DNA of 64,000 nt. Origin: UBA947 sp031550975. Its GTDB lineage: Bacteria > Cyanobacteriota > Vampirovibrionia > Gastranaerophilales > Gastranaerophilaceae. Both the position numbers and the translations under genes were made by a program. The DNA lies in the NCBI GenBank assembly GCA_031550975.1, contig JAVBOC010000005.1:124001-188000 (forward strand), given 5' to 3'. Shown in pieces: positions 49,508 to 59,072 of the stretch. The number at the start of each line of letters is the position of its first letter. Position 1 is the first letter of the stretch. Under the pieces are notes generated by a model. That model searched no databases and had not been told where the DNA came from. It saw nothing but the letters and a program-made list of their open reading frames with translations.

Positions 49508-50356
49508 TTAATTCTTTTTAGCTTTTATAGAATAAAAAACTTTATTTTCTGTATCATAGATTTCCAGATAGGAGCCGATAGATTTAATACTTATTTCCTG
49601 TTGTGGCAGCAGTTCTGTAACTTCAATTGCTTCGGGCAGTATGTAAATATTTTTTACTGCGGTTGCATCACGTGCGATATTAATCGGTTTTGAAACCAGC
49701 TCATCGACTGCCCAGACAGGGAGATATATCAATGCCCCCAGCCCGGTGAACGATAGAACCATCATTTTTTCGCGACTCTTGAACATGGTGGTGTCTTCAT
49801 TGCTGCGTTTTTGCATTAGTTGATCAAAGGTGCTGTTCAGTGTGATTATGTATAATTTTTTGTCTGAATTATTTTTTATCTGATTCACCTGTATGTAATC
49901 TTTAAGGTAGGATTTATTTTCTAAGTTTGTAGCGCATATATTGAGATTGATATTTTCACTTTCTAATATTTCTTTATCCAGAGGGCAGGTTCTTGGGTAA
50001 TTGTCGTAGTTCTTATACCCAAAATATTCAGTTAATGCCGCAGTGTTATTAGTATCAAGCTCGAACTGTTTTTTGCGGCAGATATTATAATTTTCTTCAC
50101 GAAGTTCGGGCAGTAAATCCTTGAAAGTCTTAACTTCGCCCGGCATGAACTTAATCATCTTACCGTCAAATAAATCCTTGCTTTCCCAATAAATTATACT
50201 GTCTTTGTAATTATTTTTTACGGTCAGAGTATATTTAGCTTCATCTGTCGTTACGGATAATTTTTTATGGCTGTCCAGGTATGAATAAGCAAGCGCCGGT
50301 TTGCCAACAAATGTGAGCACAAGCAGAAATATTAATCCCCAAAAAAATCTTTTCAT
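49508..50356 (-). CDS. Exported or membrane protein of unknown function (282 aa)
   Basis: A signal peptide (MKRFFWGLIFLLVLTFVG, then KPALAYS) starts the protein when the ATG at 50356 is used. The mature part has four Cys, alternating beta-rich segments (KLSVTTDEAKYTLTVKNNYK) and one later hydrophobic segment GLGALIYLPVWAVDELV. No family recognised; a periplasmic or membrane-anchored role is likely. Confidence 0.72.
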   Translation of the reverse strand: MKRFFWGLIFLLVLTFVGKPALAYSYLDSHKKLSVTTDEAKYTLTVKNNYKDSIIYWESKDLFDGKMIKFMPGEVKTFKDLLPELREENYNICRKKQFELDTNNTAALTEYFGYKNYDNYPRTCPLDKEILESENINLNICATNLENKSYLKDYIQVNQIKNNSDKKLYIITLNSTFDQLMQKRSNEDTTMFKSREKMMVLSFTGLGALIYLPVWAVDELVSKPINIARDATAVKNIYILPEAIEVTELLPQQEISIKSIGSYLEIYDTENKVFYSIKAKKN

Positions 50357-50446
50357 GTTACTAATTTTACCATGACATCGGTGGATTATGCACAAATACA
50401 TCGTTAATATGATTTTTGGCTACATTTTTAAAGTCCGTCGGATTAT

Positions 50447-51313
50447 GTGAGTTATTATAATATAGCGAGCAGTTCAGATAGGAAACACTCATTTAAAATG
50501 TCCATGTATGTTCTATTCATAATCATATTTATTGCGTCTCTCTTTTTGCCGAATGGAAGAAGGGGGTATCGCAGATATGGTTTTTTTGGCAGGTATGATT
50601 CCCGGGATATGTACGATTACCGAGATAGTTATCAAGACGTAAGTTTGGTAGATCAAATAAACAGAACAGTCAGAAGGCGCAGCAGCAGAAGAAGGGCGCT
50701 GCAAAATGCACAAAATTATCTTAAACCTTATAGAAAAGCGTTCGGAGATCACACTCTGGCAAACGAAAATTGCTCGGTGATATTAAATAAAAGAAGAAAA
50801 GAAATCACTGCTATAAGCAAACTCTATAACCCTATGGGTGAGAAATTATCTCTAGTCGCAAGGGATTTTATGGATGTGAGCGCGGATGAAGTTTTTGATT
50901 TAATTTGTGATGTTTTTGATAACGACACAACGTTTGAGCAAATACAAAAACCGCTTGCGGGTAACGCTGTTATAAGTGAAGCGGTTGTTTCCAGAAAGTC
51001 CGTTGAAGAACAAAAAGCTCCGCTAGCAGCCTCAGTGCAGGTCGAACAAACGGTCGCAGCGGGTGAGATAATTGATGTAAACAGTTGTTCAGAAGAAGAA
51101 CTTACTGAGCTTCCGGGGATAAGTGTTTTGATTGCTAAAAAGATAGTAAAACACCGTAAAGAAAATGGCGGATTTAAATCAGTCGATGAGTTTATTACTG
51201 AAATGGGGATTAAACCTCAGTATGAAAAACAAATTCGTCCGATAATTAAAACAGAAGAAATCGTCGTTAAAAAAGTAAAAAAAGTAAAAGAAGAAAGAAT
51301 AATTGATTTTTAA
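50447..51313 (+). CDS. Membrane-anchored helix-hairpin-helix protein (ComEA-like)
   Basis: A 288-residue protein with one N-terminal membrane helix (MYVLFIIIFIASLFLP), an Arg/Tyr-rich stretch, a middle domain of unknown type, and a C-terminal HhH domain of ComEA type: DVNSCSEEELTELPGISVLI, then AKKIVKHRKENGGFKSVDEF. ComEA-type proteins bind DNA outside the membrane for uptake through ComEC (at 10693). The extra middle region makes it longer than ComEA. The GTG start at 50447 is provisional; ATG 50498 is possible. It ends directly before the broken NrdG-like gene. Confidence 0.75.
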   Translation: MSYYNIASSSDRKHSFKMSMYVLFIIIFIASLFLPNGRRGYRRYGFFGRYDSRDMYDYRDSYQDVSLVDQINRTVRRRSSRRRALQNAQNYLKPYRKAFGDHTLANENCSVILNKRRKEITAISKLYNPMGEKLSLVARDFMDVSADEVFDLICDVFDNDTTFEQIQKPLAGNAVISEAVVSRKSVEEQKAPLAASVQVEQTVAAGEIIDVNSCSEEELTELPGISVLIAKKIVKHRKENGGFKSVDEFITEMGIKPQYEKQIRPIIKTEEIVVKKVKKVKEERIIDF

Positions 51314-51901
51314 ATGGAGTTGGAAGTCTATAAAATCCTGAATAAAACCAAAGCTGAAGGGCCGGGCGAGCGCTTTTGTATTTGGGTTCAAGGCTGCAGC
51401 AGGCGATGCGAAGGCTGCTGGGCAAAAGCCACTTGGTAAAAAGGTTCCGGCGAGAAAATCAAAATCAATAAATTGTTTGAGATGATATGCGCAGAGCCTG
51501 ATATTGAGGGTGTAACCTTTTTGGGCGGAGAGCCGTTTGAACAGGCAAAAGCGCTGGCAAAATTAGCAGAGAAAATACGAAAAAGAGGACTTTCGGTTCT
51601 GACTTTCACGGGAAACACATACGAAGAACTGCAAACGCGCAATGATTCCCACGTTAATAAATTGATAGAAAACACTGATTTGCTGGTTGACGGCGCGTTT
51701 GAGAAAGACAAATTCACAACTGAACGGCCGTGGGTTGGCTCTGAAAACCAAAGATATTTGTTTTTAACCGACAGATATTGCGAAAAAGATATTACAATTT
51801 CAAAAAATAAAATTGAAATCAGGGTTGATAAAAAGGGGCTTGTATTTGTCAACGGAATGGGGGATTTCAATAAAATTAAAAATGATATAATTTGCGTATA
51901 G
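51314..51901 (+). pseudogene. NrdG-like radical SAM activating protein with an in-frame stop
   Basis: Reading one frame from ATG 51314 gives MELEVYKILNKTKAEGPGER, the cluster loop CSRRCEGCWAKATW, then a TAA stop at codon 42 (51437-51439), then an open frame without shift: TFLGGEPFEQAKALAKLAEK and LLVDGAFEKDKF to the TAA at 51901. The whole is a 4Fe-4S activase like NrdG or a pyruvate-formate-lyase activase. The stop follows directly on the cluster motif, so neither half works alone. A single base change (for example GAA, AAA or CAA) would restore it. Sequence error is possible. Confidence 0.8.
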
Positions 51902-51924
51902 GATCACAATCGAAAGGGCTGGAA

Positions 51925-53547
51925 ATGTTTATTAAAAAATTCTCTAATATGATTAAAGCGAGGTTCCCTTATATTTACATAACAACATTTGAGGAAGAAC
52001 GCGTAACAAATTTGATAAGTAAAATCGCCAAAAGTGAAAAACTTATAAAAATCCCGCGTGAAGTTTATGTCTGGACGCAAACCAAAGGTTTTGTTAACCA
52101 AGAAAACGGCGAGGCTTGTTCGGGAACGACTTGTATAAATAAGGCTTTTGATTTTATCCAAAACAACGCTAAGGATTCCATTTTCATATTCTACGATTTG
52201 CATGTTAATTTTGGGATAAAAAATCGTTGTGCAGATTTTGATTTGATTAGAAAATTAAGAGATTTGGTGCCTGTTTTAAAAACCAGTCAGGTGAGAAAAA
52301 ATGTTGTTTTAATTGCACCGGAAGTCATTATTCCTGAGACACTGCAAAAGGACATCACTGTTTGCGATTTTCCGCTGCCAACTTTGCCTGAAATCAAAAA
52401 CAAGCTTGATAAAATGCTTCAGCAAAACGTCAAAATCAATCAGGAAGATTTGACTCCTGAGATTAAAGAAAAATTATGCAAAGCCGCGATGGGGTTAACT
52501 ATGCAGGAAGTCGAAAACGCTTTCGCGCTGGCGATGGTTGAAGACGGGAAAATCGACCTTGGTGATTTAAAAATAATCTTGAATGAAAAAATGCAAGTTA
52601 TTAGAAAAACCGGTATATTAGAATATGTTCAAAGCGACTTAGGTATTGACGATATCGGAGGTTTGGAAAACCTTAAAAACTGGCTGGTGAAAAGAAACAA
52701 TTCCTGGTCAGAGAGTGCAAAAAGCTACTGTTTGAGCGCGCCTAAAGGGGTTCTTATTACAGGAGTTCCAGGTTGCGGTAAGAGTTTGACGGCTAAGGCT
52801 ATGAGTGCTATTTGGCAGCTTCCTCTTTTGCGTTTTGACATGAGTAAAATCTTTAGCGGTATTGTCGGAAGTTCAGAAGAAAACATGCGCCGTGCAATCG
52901 CGACAGCAGAGGCAATCGCACCGTCTATTCTGTGGGTTGATGAGATTGAAAAAGGTCTAAGCGGGTTCAATTCACAATCAGACAGTGGTGTTTCGTCGCG
53001 TATCTTCGGTCAATTCCTTACCTGGATGCAGGAAAAAGAATCTCCGGTGTTTGTAATCGCAACGGCAAACAATATCTCAAACTTGCCGCCTGAATTACTC
53101 AGAAAAGGTCGTTTTGACGAAATTTTCTTTGTAGATATCCCGACATTCAATGAGCGTGCAGAAATCTTTAAGCTTCACTTAAACAAAAGACTAAAAGACG
53201 AAGCAGTCGCGGGTGAAATCCAGTTAAATGACGATTTGTATCAGCAGCTGGCTGCGGCAACAGAAGGTTTTATCGGGGCTGAAATTGAACAAATTGTTGT
53301 ATCTGCCTTGTATGAAGCGTTCTTTGAAAAGCGTCCGTTATTATATTCTGATATTGAACAAAGTATCAGAAACACAGTGCCGCTTTCAACAACTCAAAAA
53401 GAACAAATTATCGCGCTACGTCAATGGGCGAACGTTCGTGCGGTTGCTGCGACAACCAAAAAAGATCTTTCCAACTACGAGCAAGCTGATGACAAAAAGA
53501 AAGACGATATCCTTGGCACAAGAGGCGGCAGAGGCCTGGATATATAG
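51925..53547 (+). CDS. ycf46: Ycf46-type AAA+ ATPase
   Basis: A 540-residue AAA+ protein. The N-terminal half has the Ycf46 pattern RFPYIYITTFEEERVTNLIS and VYVWTQTKGF. The ATPase module has Walker A GVPGCGKSLTAKAM, Walker B SILWVDEIEK and the second-region sensor ATANNISNLPPELLRKGRFD. AAAGGG precedes the ATG at 51925. With the two downstream genes it forms a cluster conserved in cyanobacteria and some plastids, whose biochemical role is not settled. Its presence here in a genome with no visible photosynthesis gene argues for a general function. Confidence 0.88.
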   Translation: MFIKKFSNMIKARFPYIYITTFEEERVTNLISKIAKSEKLIKIPREVYVWTQTKGFVNQENGEACSGTTCINKAFDFIQNNAKDSIFIFYDLHVNFGIKNRCADFDLIRKLRDLVPVLKTSQVRKNVVLIAPEVIIPETLQKDITVCDFPLPTLPEIKNKLDKMLQQNVKINQEDLTPEIKEKLCKAAMGLTMQEVENAFALAMVEDGKIDLGDLKIILNEKMQVIRKTGILEYVQSDLGIDDIGGLENLKNWLVKRNNSWSESAKSYCLSAPKGVLITGVPGCGKSLTAKAMSAIWQLPLLRFDMSKIFSGIVGSSEENMRRAIATAEAIAPSILWVDEIEKGLSGFNSQSDSGVSSRIFGQFLTWMQEKESPVFVIATANNISNLPPELLRKGRFDEIFFVDIPTFNERAEIFKLHLNKRLKDEAVAGEIQLNDDLYQQLAAATEGFIGAEIEQIVVSALYEAFFEKRPLLYSDIEQSIRNTVPLSTTQKEQIIALRQWANVRAVAATTKKDLSNYEQADDKKKDDILGTRGGRGLDI

Positions 53548-53578
53548 AGAATTAATAAATAAGTAAAGGAAGAATGAT

Positions 53579-54142
53579 ATGTCAGTTACAATAATTTCGA
53601 TTCCGATGTTATTAATATCTGCGGCAGCAGGAATTATCCAGTCAACTATGGAGGCTGCAGAAAATAGAAACTCTGAAAGAGCGTTTCATAAAGAGAACCA
53701 AAGGTTGAATTATGATCTTTCAAAAGAACGGATTAAAGAAGCTCTGAAAGAAGCTCATCCGGAGTGCAAAGAGGCTGATTTAGAGATGCTCTCAAAAGAA
53801 TACGCGACGAACTTTTTAGACGCTGATATTCTTGGAAAAACTCTAAAAGAATACGGTTTTACTGATTTGAAAGTTTCTGATTTAGAAATTAACTGCAAGC
53901 TTCAGAATGCGCTTGTGAGCTTTGTCAGAATTAGTAAAGAAGAACCGTTCGCACTTAGAATTGATTCTGTTGAAGAAAACACTGATGAGATTGCTAACGA
54001 CATCAATAGCGAGTATGCGCTCAATGTGCAAGAGCAAACTTATAACAAAATTAAAGAACGTCTAAAGAACAGAAACTTAGAAATCAACGAGGAAGAAGTT
54101 CTTGAAGACGATTCAATTATGTTAACTGTTTACATTGATTAA
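53579..54142 (+). CDS. ycf35: Ycf35 / DUF1257 protein
   Basis: A 187-residue protein. It has a hydrophobic N-terminus (IISIPMLLISAAAGIIQS), then the DUF1257 fold: LDADILGKTLKEYGFTDLKV and a C-terminal YALNVQEQTYNKIKERL with NEEEVLEDDSIMLTVYID. It is longer than plastid Ycf35 by the N-terminal extension. AAAGGA precedes the ATG. It is 31 nt after the AAA+ gene and 12 nt before the DUF2997 gene, so the three are one unit. Confidence 0.82.
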   Translation: MSVTIISIPMLLISAAAGIIQSTMEAAENRNSERAFHKENQRLNYDLSKERIKEALKEAHPECKEADLEMLSKEYATNFLDADILGKTLKEYGFTDLKVSDLEINCKLQNALVSFVRISKEEPFALRIDSVEENTDEIANDINSEYALNVQEQTYNKIKERLKNRNLEINEEEVLEDDSIMLTVYID

Positions 54143-54154
54143 GAGGAAAAAATT

Positions 54155-54364
54155 ATGGCAAGAAGACAAATGAAAATAAAACTTTTACCAAACGGCCAAA
54201 TTGAGATGAAGACAGAAGGCATTAAAGGCAAAGGGTGCGTTAATTATATAAAAGTTTTAGAGGAATTGACCGACTCAACAGTTATTGCGCAGGAATACAC
54301 CAGCGAATACTACGAACAGGATTACGAAATGAATCCTCAAACGATTGAGAATCAGAACCAGTAA
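54155..54364 (+). CDS. DUF2997 small protein
   Basis: A 69-residue protein matching DUF2997: an amphipathic strand KIKLLPNGQIEMKTEGIKGK, then GCVNYIKVLEELTDSTVIAQ and EYTSEYYEQDYE. It usually accompanies DUF1257 and the AAA+ ATPase. The single Cys sits in the conserved G-K-G-C position. AGAGGA precedes the ATG. It converges with the AsmA-like gene, 15 nt apart. Confidence 0.82.
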   Translation: MARRQMKIKLLPNGQIEMKTEGIKGKGCVNYIKVLEELTDSTVIAQEYTSEYYEQDYEMNPQTIENQNQ

Positions 54365-54379
54365 GGATTAGGCGTTTAT

Positions 54380-57300
54380 TTAATCCGCTTTTTGTTCTTG
54401 TTTTCTGTGTTTAAACGGGTGAAGAATCTTTTCTTTGCGCTCTTGTCTTGCCTGTTGTTTTTCCTGCTTGATTCTCTCTTGTTCTTCAAGAAGTTTAGCA
54501 GCAGCGATTTCTTCGTCTGTCGGCAATGTTGCAACATAAGCCTGCGCGCTAGCCATTTCGTCTGCTAATACAAGCCATTTGAAAGACTTAACAAGTGTGA
54601 GTGGTTTTGCTGTGTCCCCTCTTAAAACAACTTGGAATTTAGTTGTACCCATTTTTGAATGTTCATCATTAAAGTCAGGTATGGCATCCATTTCTGCTGA
54701 AGAAATCTCCTCGCAGAAGAACGCAAATGCCTTTGCTGCCACAACGTCAAATCCCGGTGTCGCTTTAACAAGGTTAATCGGGTTCACAGCAGCAATCGGC
54801 CCTAACGCGTCTGTCATCTTGGAAGCAAGCCTTCCGCGAAGCTTCATATCAGCTGCGTTGGTGAGCAAATTCAAAGTCCCGCTAAGATTGACACACATGA
54901 CAGGCCCATCTGTTGTAATCGGATCAATTGCCGCAATGCCGTCTTTGAAAATCAAATGACCGTTTAATTCGTAGAAGTGCGAAGACTCGATTGAAGTCAT
55001 AGAGCTAATCATAGAGCCAAGTGTGGTCTTAAAAAACTCTGACTCGCGAATGTTTTCTGCTAAGATCAGGTTCTCGATTTTACCAAAAGGTCCGAGTTTT
55101 CCGTCTTTTATTTTGAAATTAACGGCTCCTTTGAGGGATTTCATTTGCTGTTCTAATGTCGCGCCGCTCAAAGAAATATCTGTATCAAAAGAAAGTCTGC
55201 CGGAAACCGCATCCTTCATCCTTGCCAGCTGCATAAGCGTTTTTTCGCAATTGAAGTTGTGTCCTCTGAGTTTTATTTTTAATGCTGAATTCAACAAATT
55301 TACGCCAATTCTGCCGTTGACTGTCCCTTCCAATGTTGATGTGCTAATGTTGTTTATATGGAAAATATTGCGTCTTAGGGAGATGTTTGCGGTTGTATTT
55401 TTAAGCACAAGCGGAGTTGCTTTTAGTGTTTTTATATCAACCGAACCCTTGCTAAGTACAAGCGGAATATTGGCCGGCGCAGCATTTTTAGGCGCAGGAG
55501 GCGTGATTTTGGAGAGTGCCTCTGTTACTTTCATCAACTTATCAACATCCATATTGTTAGACGAAATATTTAAATCGGAAATTGTGAAAGTGCCGCTTTG
55601 ATTCACAGGAATCTCTGTATGAATTTTAATGTCAGAACCATTTACCATCAAATTATTTGTATCAATATCGAGTCTTTTGCCTCTAAAACGCAAAACAAGT
55701 TCATCAAGATTCACAAACAATTCAGGCAGCCTGACATCTCTAACACTGAACTCTCCTCGAATAGACGGCGAGGCGGTGTGTCCGAATACGAACATTTTGC
55801 CGTTTAATTTGAACATAGAGTTTTTTAGTGCGTATAATTTGCCGTCAAGTTCTTCATTGAGCGTGATTTTGAAAACGTTTATAAAATTCTGGACGACTGT
55901 ACCGGAAACAGATGCGATTTCTTTTGCACCCTCCAAGTTCAGCGCTAAATCATCGCCAAAAGCCGTCGGTGCCGCTTTTGAGTAGATTCCGGTTTCTTTA
56001 ACTTTGAATCTGTTACCCTTAAAATCAACCTTAGCCTGCATAATAGTTTGCTTGTTTAAAAGCTGCGAGAACTCAACAGGCGAGAAGTAATTTGCGCTGT
56101 CTGACTTGATTTGCCCGACAAGATACTGCCTTTTGGCGTCCCCTGTAATGGTTGCTTTCATTGGGATTACACCCGAGGCGCGAAGATACATTGCATTCGC
56201 TTTGCCCGCAAGGTTCATCAAATCATTTGAATTCAAAAATCCGTCGACTTTAAAATCCAGGAGCGGTTTTTTAGAATAGCCCAATATTGTTCCGCCAAAA
56301 TCAATTGTTGAGGAGTTGTTGATCTTTGTGATTGAATTTGGAATTACAATGTCTTTATCATCAATATTCACCGTGAACAAAGGATTGTGAATCGTTGATT
56401 TCGTTTGCGGGATATAAATTTTAAAGTCATTGTTTGTGAATTTTCCGCTCAAAACTTTCGGCGCAGATAAAAATTCGACCCTTGCATTTTTGTTTGTAAT
56501 AAGCATTTTACTCTTTTTATCTAAAACCGAAACATCGCTCAAGGCGGTATCAAGCGTTGCCTTTAGGTTTTTAAGCTTCCCTTCAAGTTTCAAATCCATT
56601 GCCAAAAACGCAGAGTTTAACGCAAGTTGGTTTTTAATCTCGTCAGGTGCAAAAGAATTGTACAAGCCCACCAATGGTAAACCTTTTGCATTTACTGAAA
56701 TGTCAGCAATCGACTTTTTATCAATAGATCCTGACATTTTTAAAAGCGAGCCGTTGATGTTTACAAAGGTATCAGAAATGTTTAAAGCGTCATTATCAAA
56801 AAGCAAGTTGGCATTCATGTCTTGCACAACTAACCCAGTTTTTTTGTAGAAAATTTGACCTTCTCTGGCGATGACACTTCCCTCGGCCTTCATTTTTTTA
56901 AAGTTTGTTTTGATTTTTGTATTTGCCTGAATGTAGCCACCTGCTTTGATTTGGGCAAGATCATTCGGTATTTGCAAGGTGTTTAAAAACGCCTTTGCAA
57001 GTAAAACAACATTGTCTAAATGGATTTTTTCGCTCACAATCGCAAGGTTCATTTTCGGGTTGGAGCTGTAATTTACTTTGCCCAAGATTTGGATATTTTC
57101 TTGCGGAGTGATATACAAATTCGTATCTATATCAGCGGTCTGACCTCTAAATTTTGCTTTTATATAACTCTTTGGCAGGTCATATTCTTTCAAATGCATT
57201 GAGAAGTTTTCAACATCCAAAAAGCCGGTGATATTTTTTCTTATTTTTAATTTTGTATTAACATCAGCCTTTAGATTGTAATCACGATAAACCGAAATTG

Positions 57301-58015
57301 GGTTCACAAACGGGATTTCAATTTTTTCAGGCTTGTCATCTTCCGCGTCAAGTTTGGTAGGTTCAGGCAAAAGCGCATCCACATCAACATTCAAATTAAT
57401 ATTATTGTCTTCATCGCTAAAGAATTTCGCCTCGGTTCTGACTCTCACCTTATCCACGTTATAAGACGCCAAAAGCTTTTCTCCTTTGATAGAAAGCGTA
57501 TGTTTTGTGTCGTTAATAACTGCGCTGTAGTTGTTAATTCTGACATTAGACACTTTTACTCTTATCGGCAGGGGCGATTCCTCTGCTTGTGGTGCCGGCG
57601 GTCGATTATTCAAAATGTCCTCTACAAGCGAAACAACCTTGAATTGTTTGTCATCAACTATATCAAGATTTATTTTTGGAGAGTTAACCTCAAGCCCGGA
57701 AACCTTCGCTGTCATGAAAAGAACACTTGGAATAGCAACCTTTCCCTTGAACGATTCCGCGCTCAAAAGAGTGGAATCATCGGGAAGTTTGACGCTCAAA
57801 TCCTCTCCTTTAACCCCAATTTCCAATAGTGGAGTTGTATATAATTTCAAATTCTCGAAATTAAGATTTAAATTTGTTTGGTCTTTTACGATTTTTTGCA
57901 AGTCGCCTTTATAAGCTGCTATATCAAACCTTGGTAACACAATTAAGAAACAAAGATAAGCCAACAATAATACTGAACCTATAAATATTCCAAGATATTT
58001 AAAAAACGTTTTCAT
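54380..58015 (-). CDS. Large AsmA-like (TamB/YhdP-class) envelope protein
   Basis: A 1211-residue protein. One N-terminal membrane helix (YLGIFIGSVLLLAYLCFLIV) is followed by a long beta-rich region with repeated short strands, as in AsmA-type lipid-transfer bridges. The C-terminal AsmA_2-like region has SGRLSFDTDISLSGATLEQQ and LKGAVNFKIKDGKLGPFGKI. The last 35 residues are Lys/Glu/Gln-rich and cytosol-like. Proteins of this class move phospholipid between inner and outer membranes, so a diderm envelope is implied. GGAGGG precedes the ATG. No other gene in the unit. Confidence 0.85.
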   Translation of the reverse strand: MKTFFKYLGIFIGSVLLLAYLCFLIVLPRFDIAAYKGDLQKIVKDQTNLNLNFENLKLYTTPLLEIGVKGEDLSVKLPDDSTLLSAESFKGKVAIPSVLFMTAKVSGLEVNSPKINLDIVDDKQFKVVSLVEDILNNRPPAPQAEESPLPIRVKVSNVRINNYSAVINDTKHTLSIKGEKLLASYNVDKVRVRTEAKFFSDEDNNINLNVDVDALLPEPTKLDAEDDKPEKIEIPFVNPISVYRDYNLKADVNTKLKIRKNITGFLDVENFSMHLKEYDLPKSYIKAKFRGQTADIDTNLYITPQENIQILGKVNYSSNPKMNLAIVSEKIHLDNVVLLAKAFLNTLQIPNDLAQIKAGGYIQANTKIKTNFKKMKAEGSVIAREGQIFYKKTGLVVQDMNANLLFDNDALNISDTFVNINGSLLKMSGSIDKKSIADISVNAKGLPLVGLYNSFAPDEIKNQLALNSAFLAMDLKLEGKLKNLKATLDTALSDVSVLDKKSKMLITNKNARVEFLSAPKVLSGKFTNNDFKIYIPQTKSTIHNPLFTVNIDDKDIVIPNSITKINNSSTIDFGGTILGYSKKPLLDFKVDGFLNSNDLMNLAGKANAMYLRASGVIPMKATITGDAKRQYLVGQIKSDSANYFSPVEFSQLLNKQTIMQAKVDFKGNRFKVKETGIYSKAAPTAFGDDLALNLEGAKEIASVSGTVVQNFINVFKITLNEELDGKLYALKNSMFKLNGKMFVFGHTASPSIRGEFSVRDVRLPELFVNLDELVLRFRGKRLDIDTNNLMVNGSDIKIHTEIPVNQSGTFTISDLNISSNNMDVDKLMKVTEALSKITPPAPKNAAPANIPLVLSKGSVDIKTLKATPLVLKNTTANISLRRNIFHINNISTSTLEGTVNGRIGVNLLNSALKIKLRGHNFNCEKTLMQLARMKDAVSGRLSFDTDISLSGATLEQQMKSLKGAVNFKIKDGKLGPFGKIENLILAENIRESEFFKTTLGSMISSMTSIESSHFYELNGHLIFKDGIAAIDPITTDGPVMCVNLSGTLNLLTNAADMKLRGRLASKMTDALGPIAAVNPINLVKATPGFDVVAAKAFAFFCEEISSAEMDAIPDFNDEHSKMGTTKFQVVLRGDTAKPLTLVKSFKWLVLADEMASAQAYVATLPTDEEIAAAKLLEEQERIKQEKQQARQERKEKILHPFKHRKQEQKAD

Positions 58016-58126
58016 ACGAACAACCCTCCAAAAGTCTTTATTATATTATACAAAAAATATAATAATTTTGTGAGTTATTTATAAAATTGGGCTCGAGTAC
58101 TTTTTTGCGTAAATACTCAGGAAACA

Positions 58127-58153
58127 AAAAGCAGGATATAAAACCCTGCTTTT
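58127..58153 (-). terminator. Rho-independent terminator after the M48-like gene
   Basis: On the minus strand AAAAGCAGG / CCTGCTTTT with a 9-nt loop and a following T-run, 30 nt after the stop at 58183. Confidence 0.85.
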
Positions 58154-58182
58154 ATAGTAAAAATTAAATATCTAAACCCAAA

Positions 58183-59016
58183 TTAATTTTTAAGGAATTC
58201 TGTAGCTGCATCCCAACCGCTCATTCCACCTCTTATTTTATATTTTGAGAGTTTCTCGGCACTCGCTTTTTTGAGCTTTGCCATGTTTTTGTTGAATTTG
58301 GTTACAGATTTTTTGTTCGCTTTTCTTTTTTCAACAATCGGATTTGCATAAGTCAAAAAAGTTCGATATTCATTGCAAGCATATCCGGCTTTAACTTTAT
58401 CCGGAGCAACATAACTTGTGTAATCATAAACATTCATAGCTCTTTCAGAGTTTGCAGGTCTTCCGTAAAACATGTCCCAAGATGAAGCTGCCGGCATTTT
58501 AGTAAGAACAACGACTAATGCAAGCGGGTTGTAATTTGCGCTTACCATCATATTTACTGCAATGATGTCAGCTTCCTTTTCGATTTTTAAATTTTCTGTT
58601 TTAGTCGCGGCGTTTGCAGCAGTTTCAACCACAGTCGGAGTGGTTCCGGTGGAATTATCTGTATTAAGAGTTGCATTTTCCTTTGATTTTTCTTGCAACA
58701 TTGAAACAAATTTCGCTTTTGAAGCGTGCCCGCATATAATATGTGACAATTCATTTGCCACAACAGCAGCAACTTCATTATCATTTCCGGCATATGCCAA
58801 TTCTGCTTTTGATATATTTATGGTCTTATTAGTTGCGTAATTTGAATTATCCACAACATCCGAAACTACAACGAATTTAACATTAGCAGTCGGCAGTCCG
58901 CTCTTAGTTAATAAAGCTGTCCCAACAGTCGTGACTCTGCTTGCTGCGTCCCATGCTGCAGATGCAGGAATTGCCATAACAAAAACCGCCATTAATGACA
59001 AAATTAACTTTTTCAT
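58183..59016 (-). CDS. Exported M48-like protein with an altered zinc motif (N-E-x-x-H)
   Basis: A 277-residue protein with a signal peptide (MKKLILSLMAVFVMAIPASA). The layout is that of M48 zinc proteases: NDNEVAAVVANELSHIICGH, with the later EKEADIIAVNMM third-ligand region. The first His of HExxH is Asn (residue 88; codon AAT, one base from CAT), so the metal site is incomplete and the protein may be inactive or bind differently. AAAGGAGG precedes the ATG. Its promoter was not identified. Confidence 0.82.
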   Translation of the reverse strand: MKKLILSLMAVFVMAIPASAAWDAASRVTTVGTALLTKSGLPTANVKFVVVSDVVDNSNYATNKTINISKAELAYAGNDNEVAAVVANELSHIICGHASKAKFVSMLQEKSKENATLNTDNSTGTTPTVVETAANAATKTENLKIEKEADIIAVNMMVSANYNPLALVVVLTKMPAASSWDMFYGRPANSERAMNVYDYTSYVAPDKVKAGYACNEYRTFLTYANPIVEKRKANKKSVTKFNKNMAKLKKASAEKLSKYKIRGGMSGWDAATEFLKN

Positions 59017-59072
59017 GAAAACCTCCTTTTATCCTACAAATAAATCTTATCACAAACTGTGAAAAATCATAT

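Noticed and set aside
50447..50500. Third copy of the family E sequence at the start of the HhH gene
   Set aside because: Only about 13 of 16 positions match over a short stretch, with gaps; too weak.
51473..51901. Independent short gene starting at the TTG at 51473
   Set aside because: The upstream segment in the same frame encodes the Fe-S cluster motif of the same family, so this is the second half of a broken gene.
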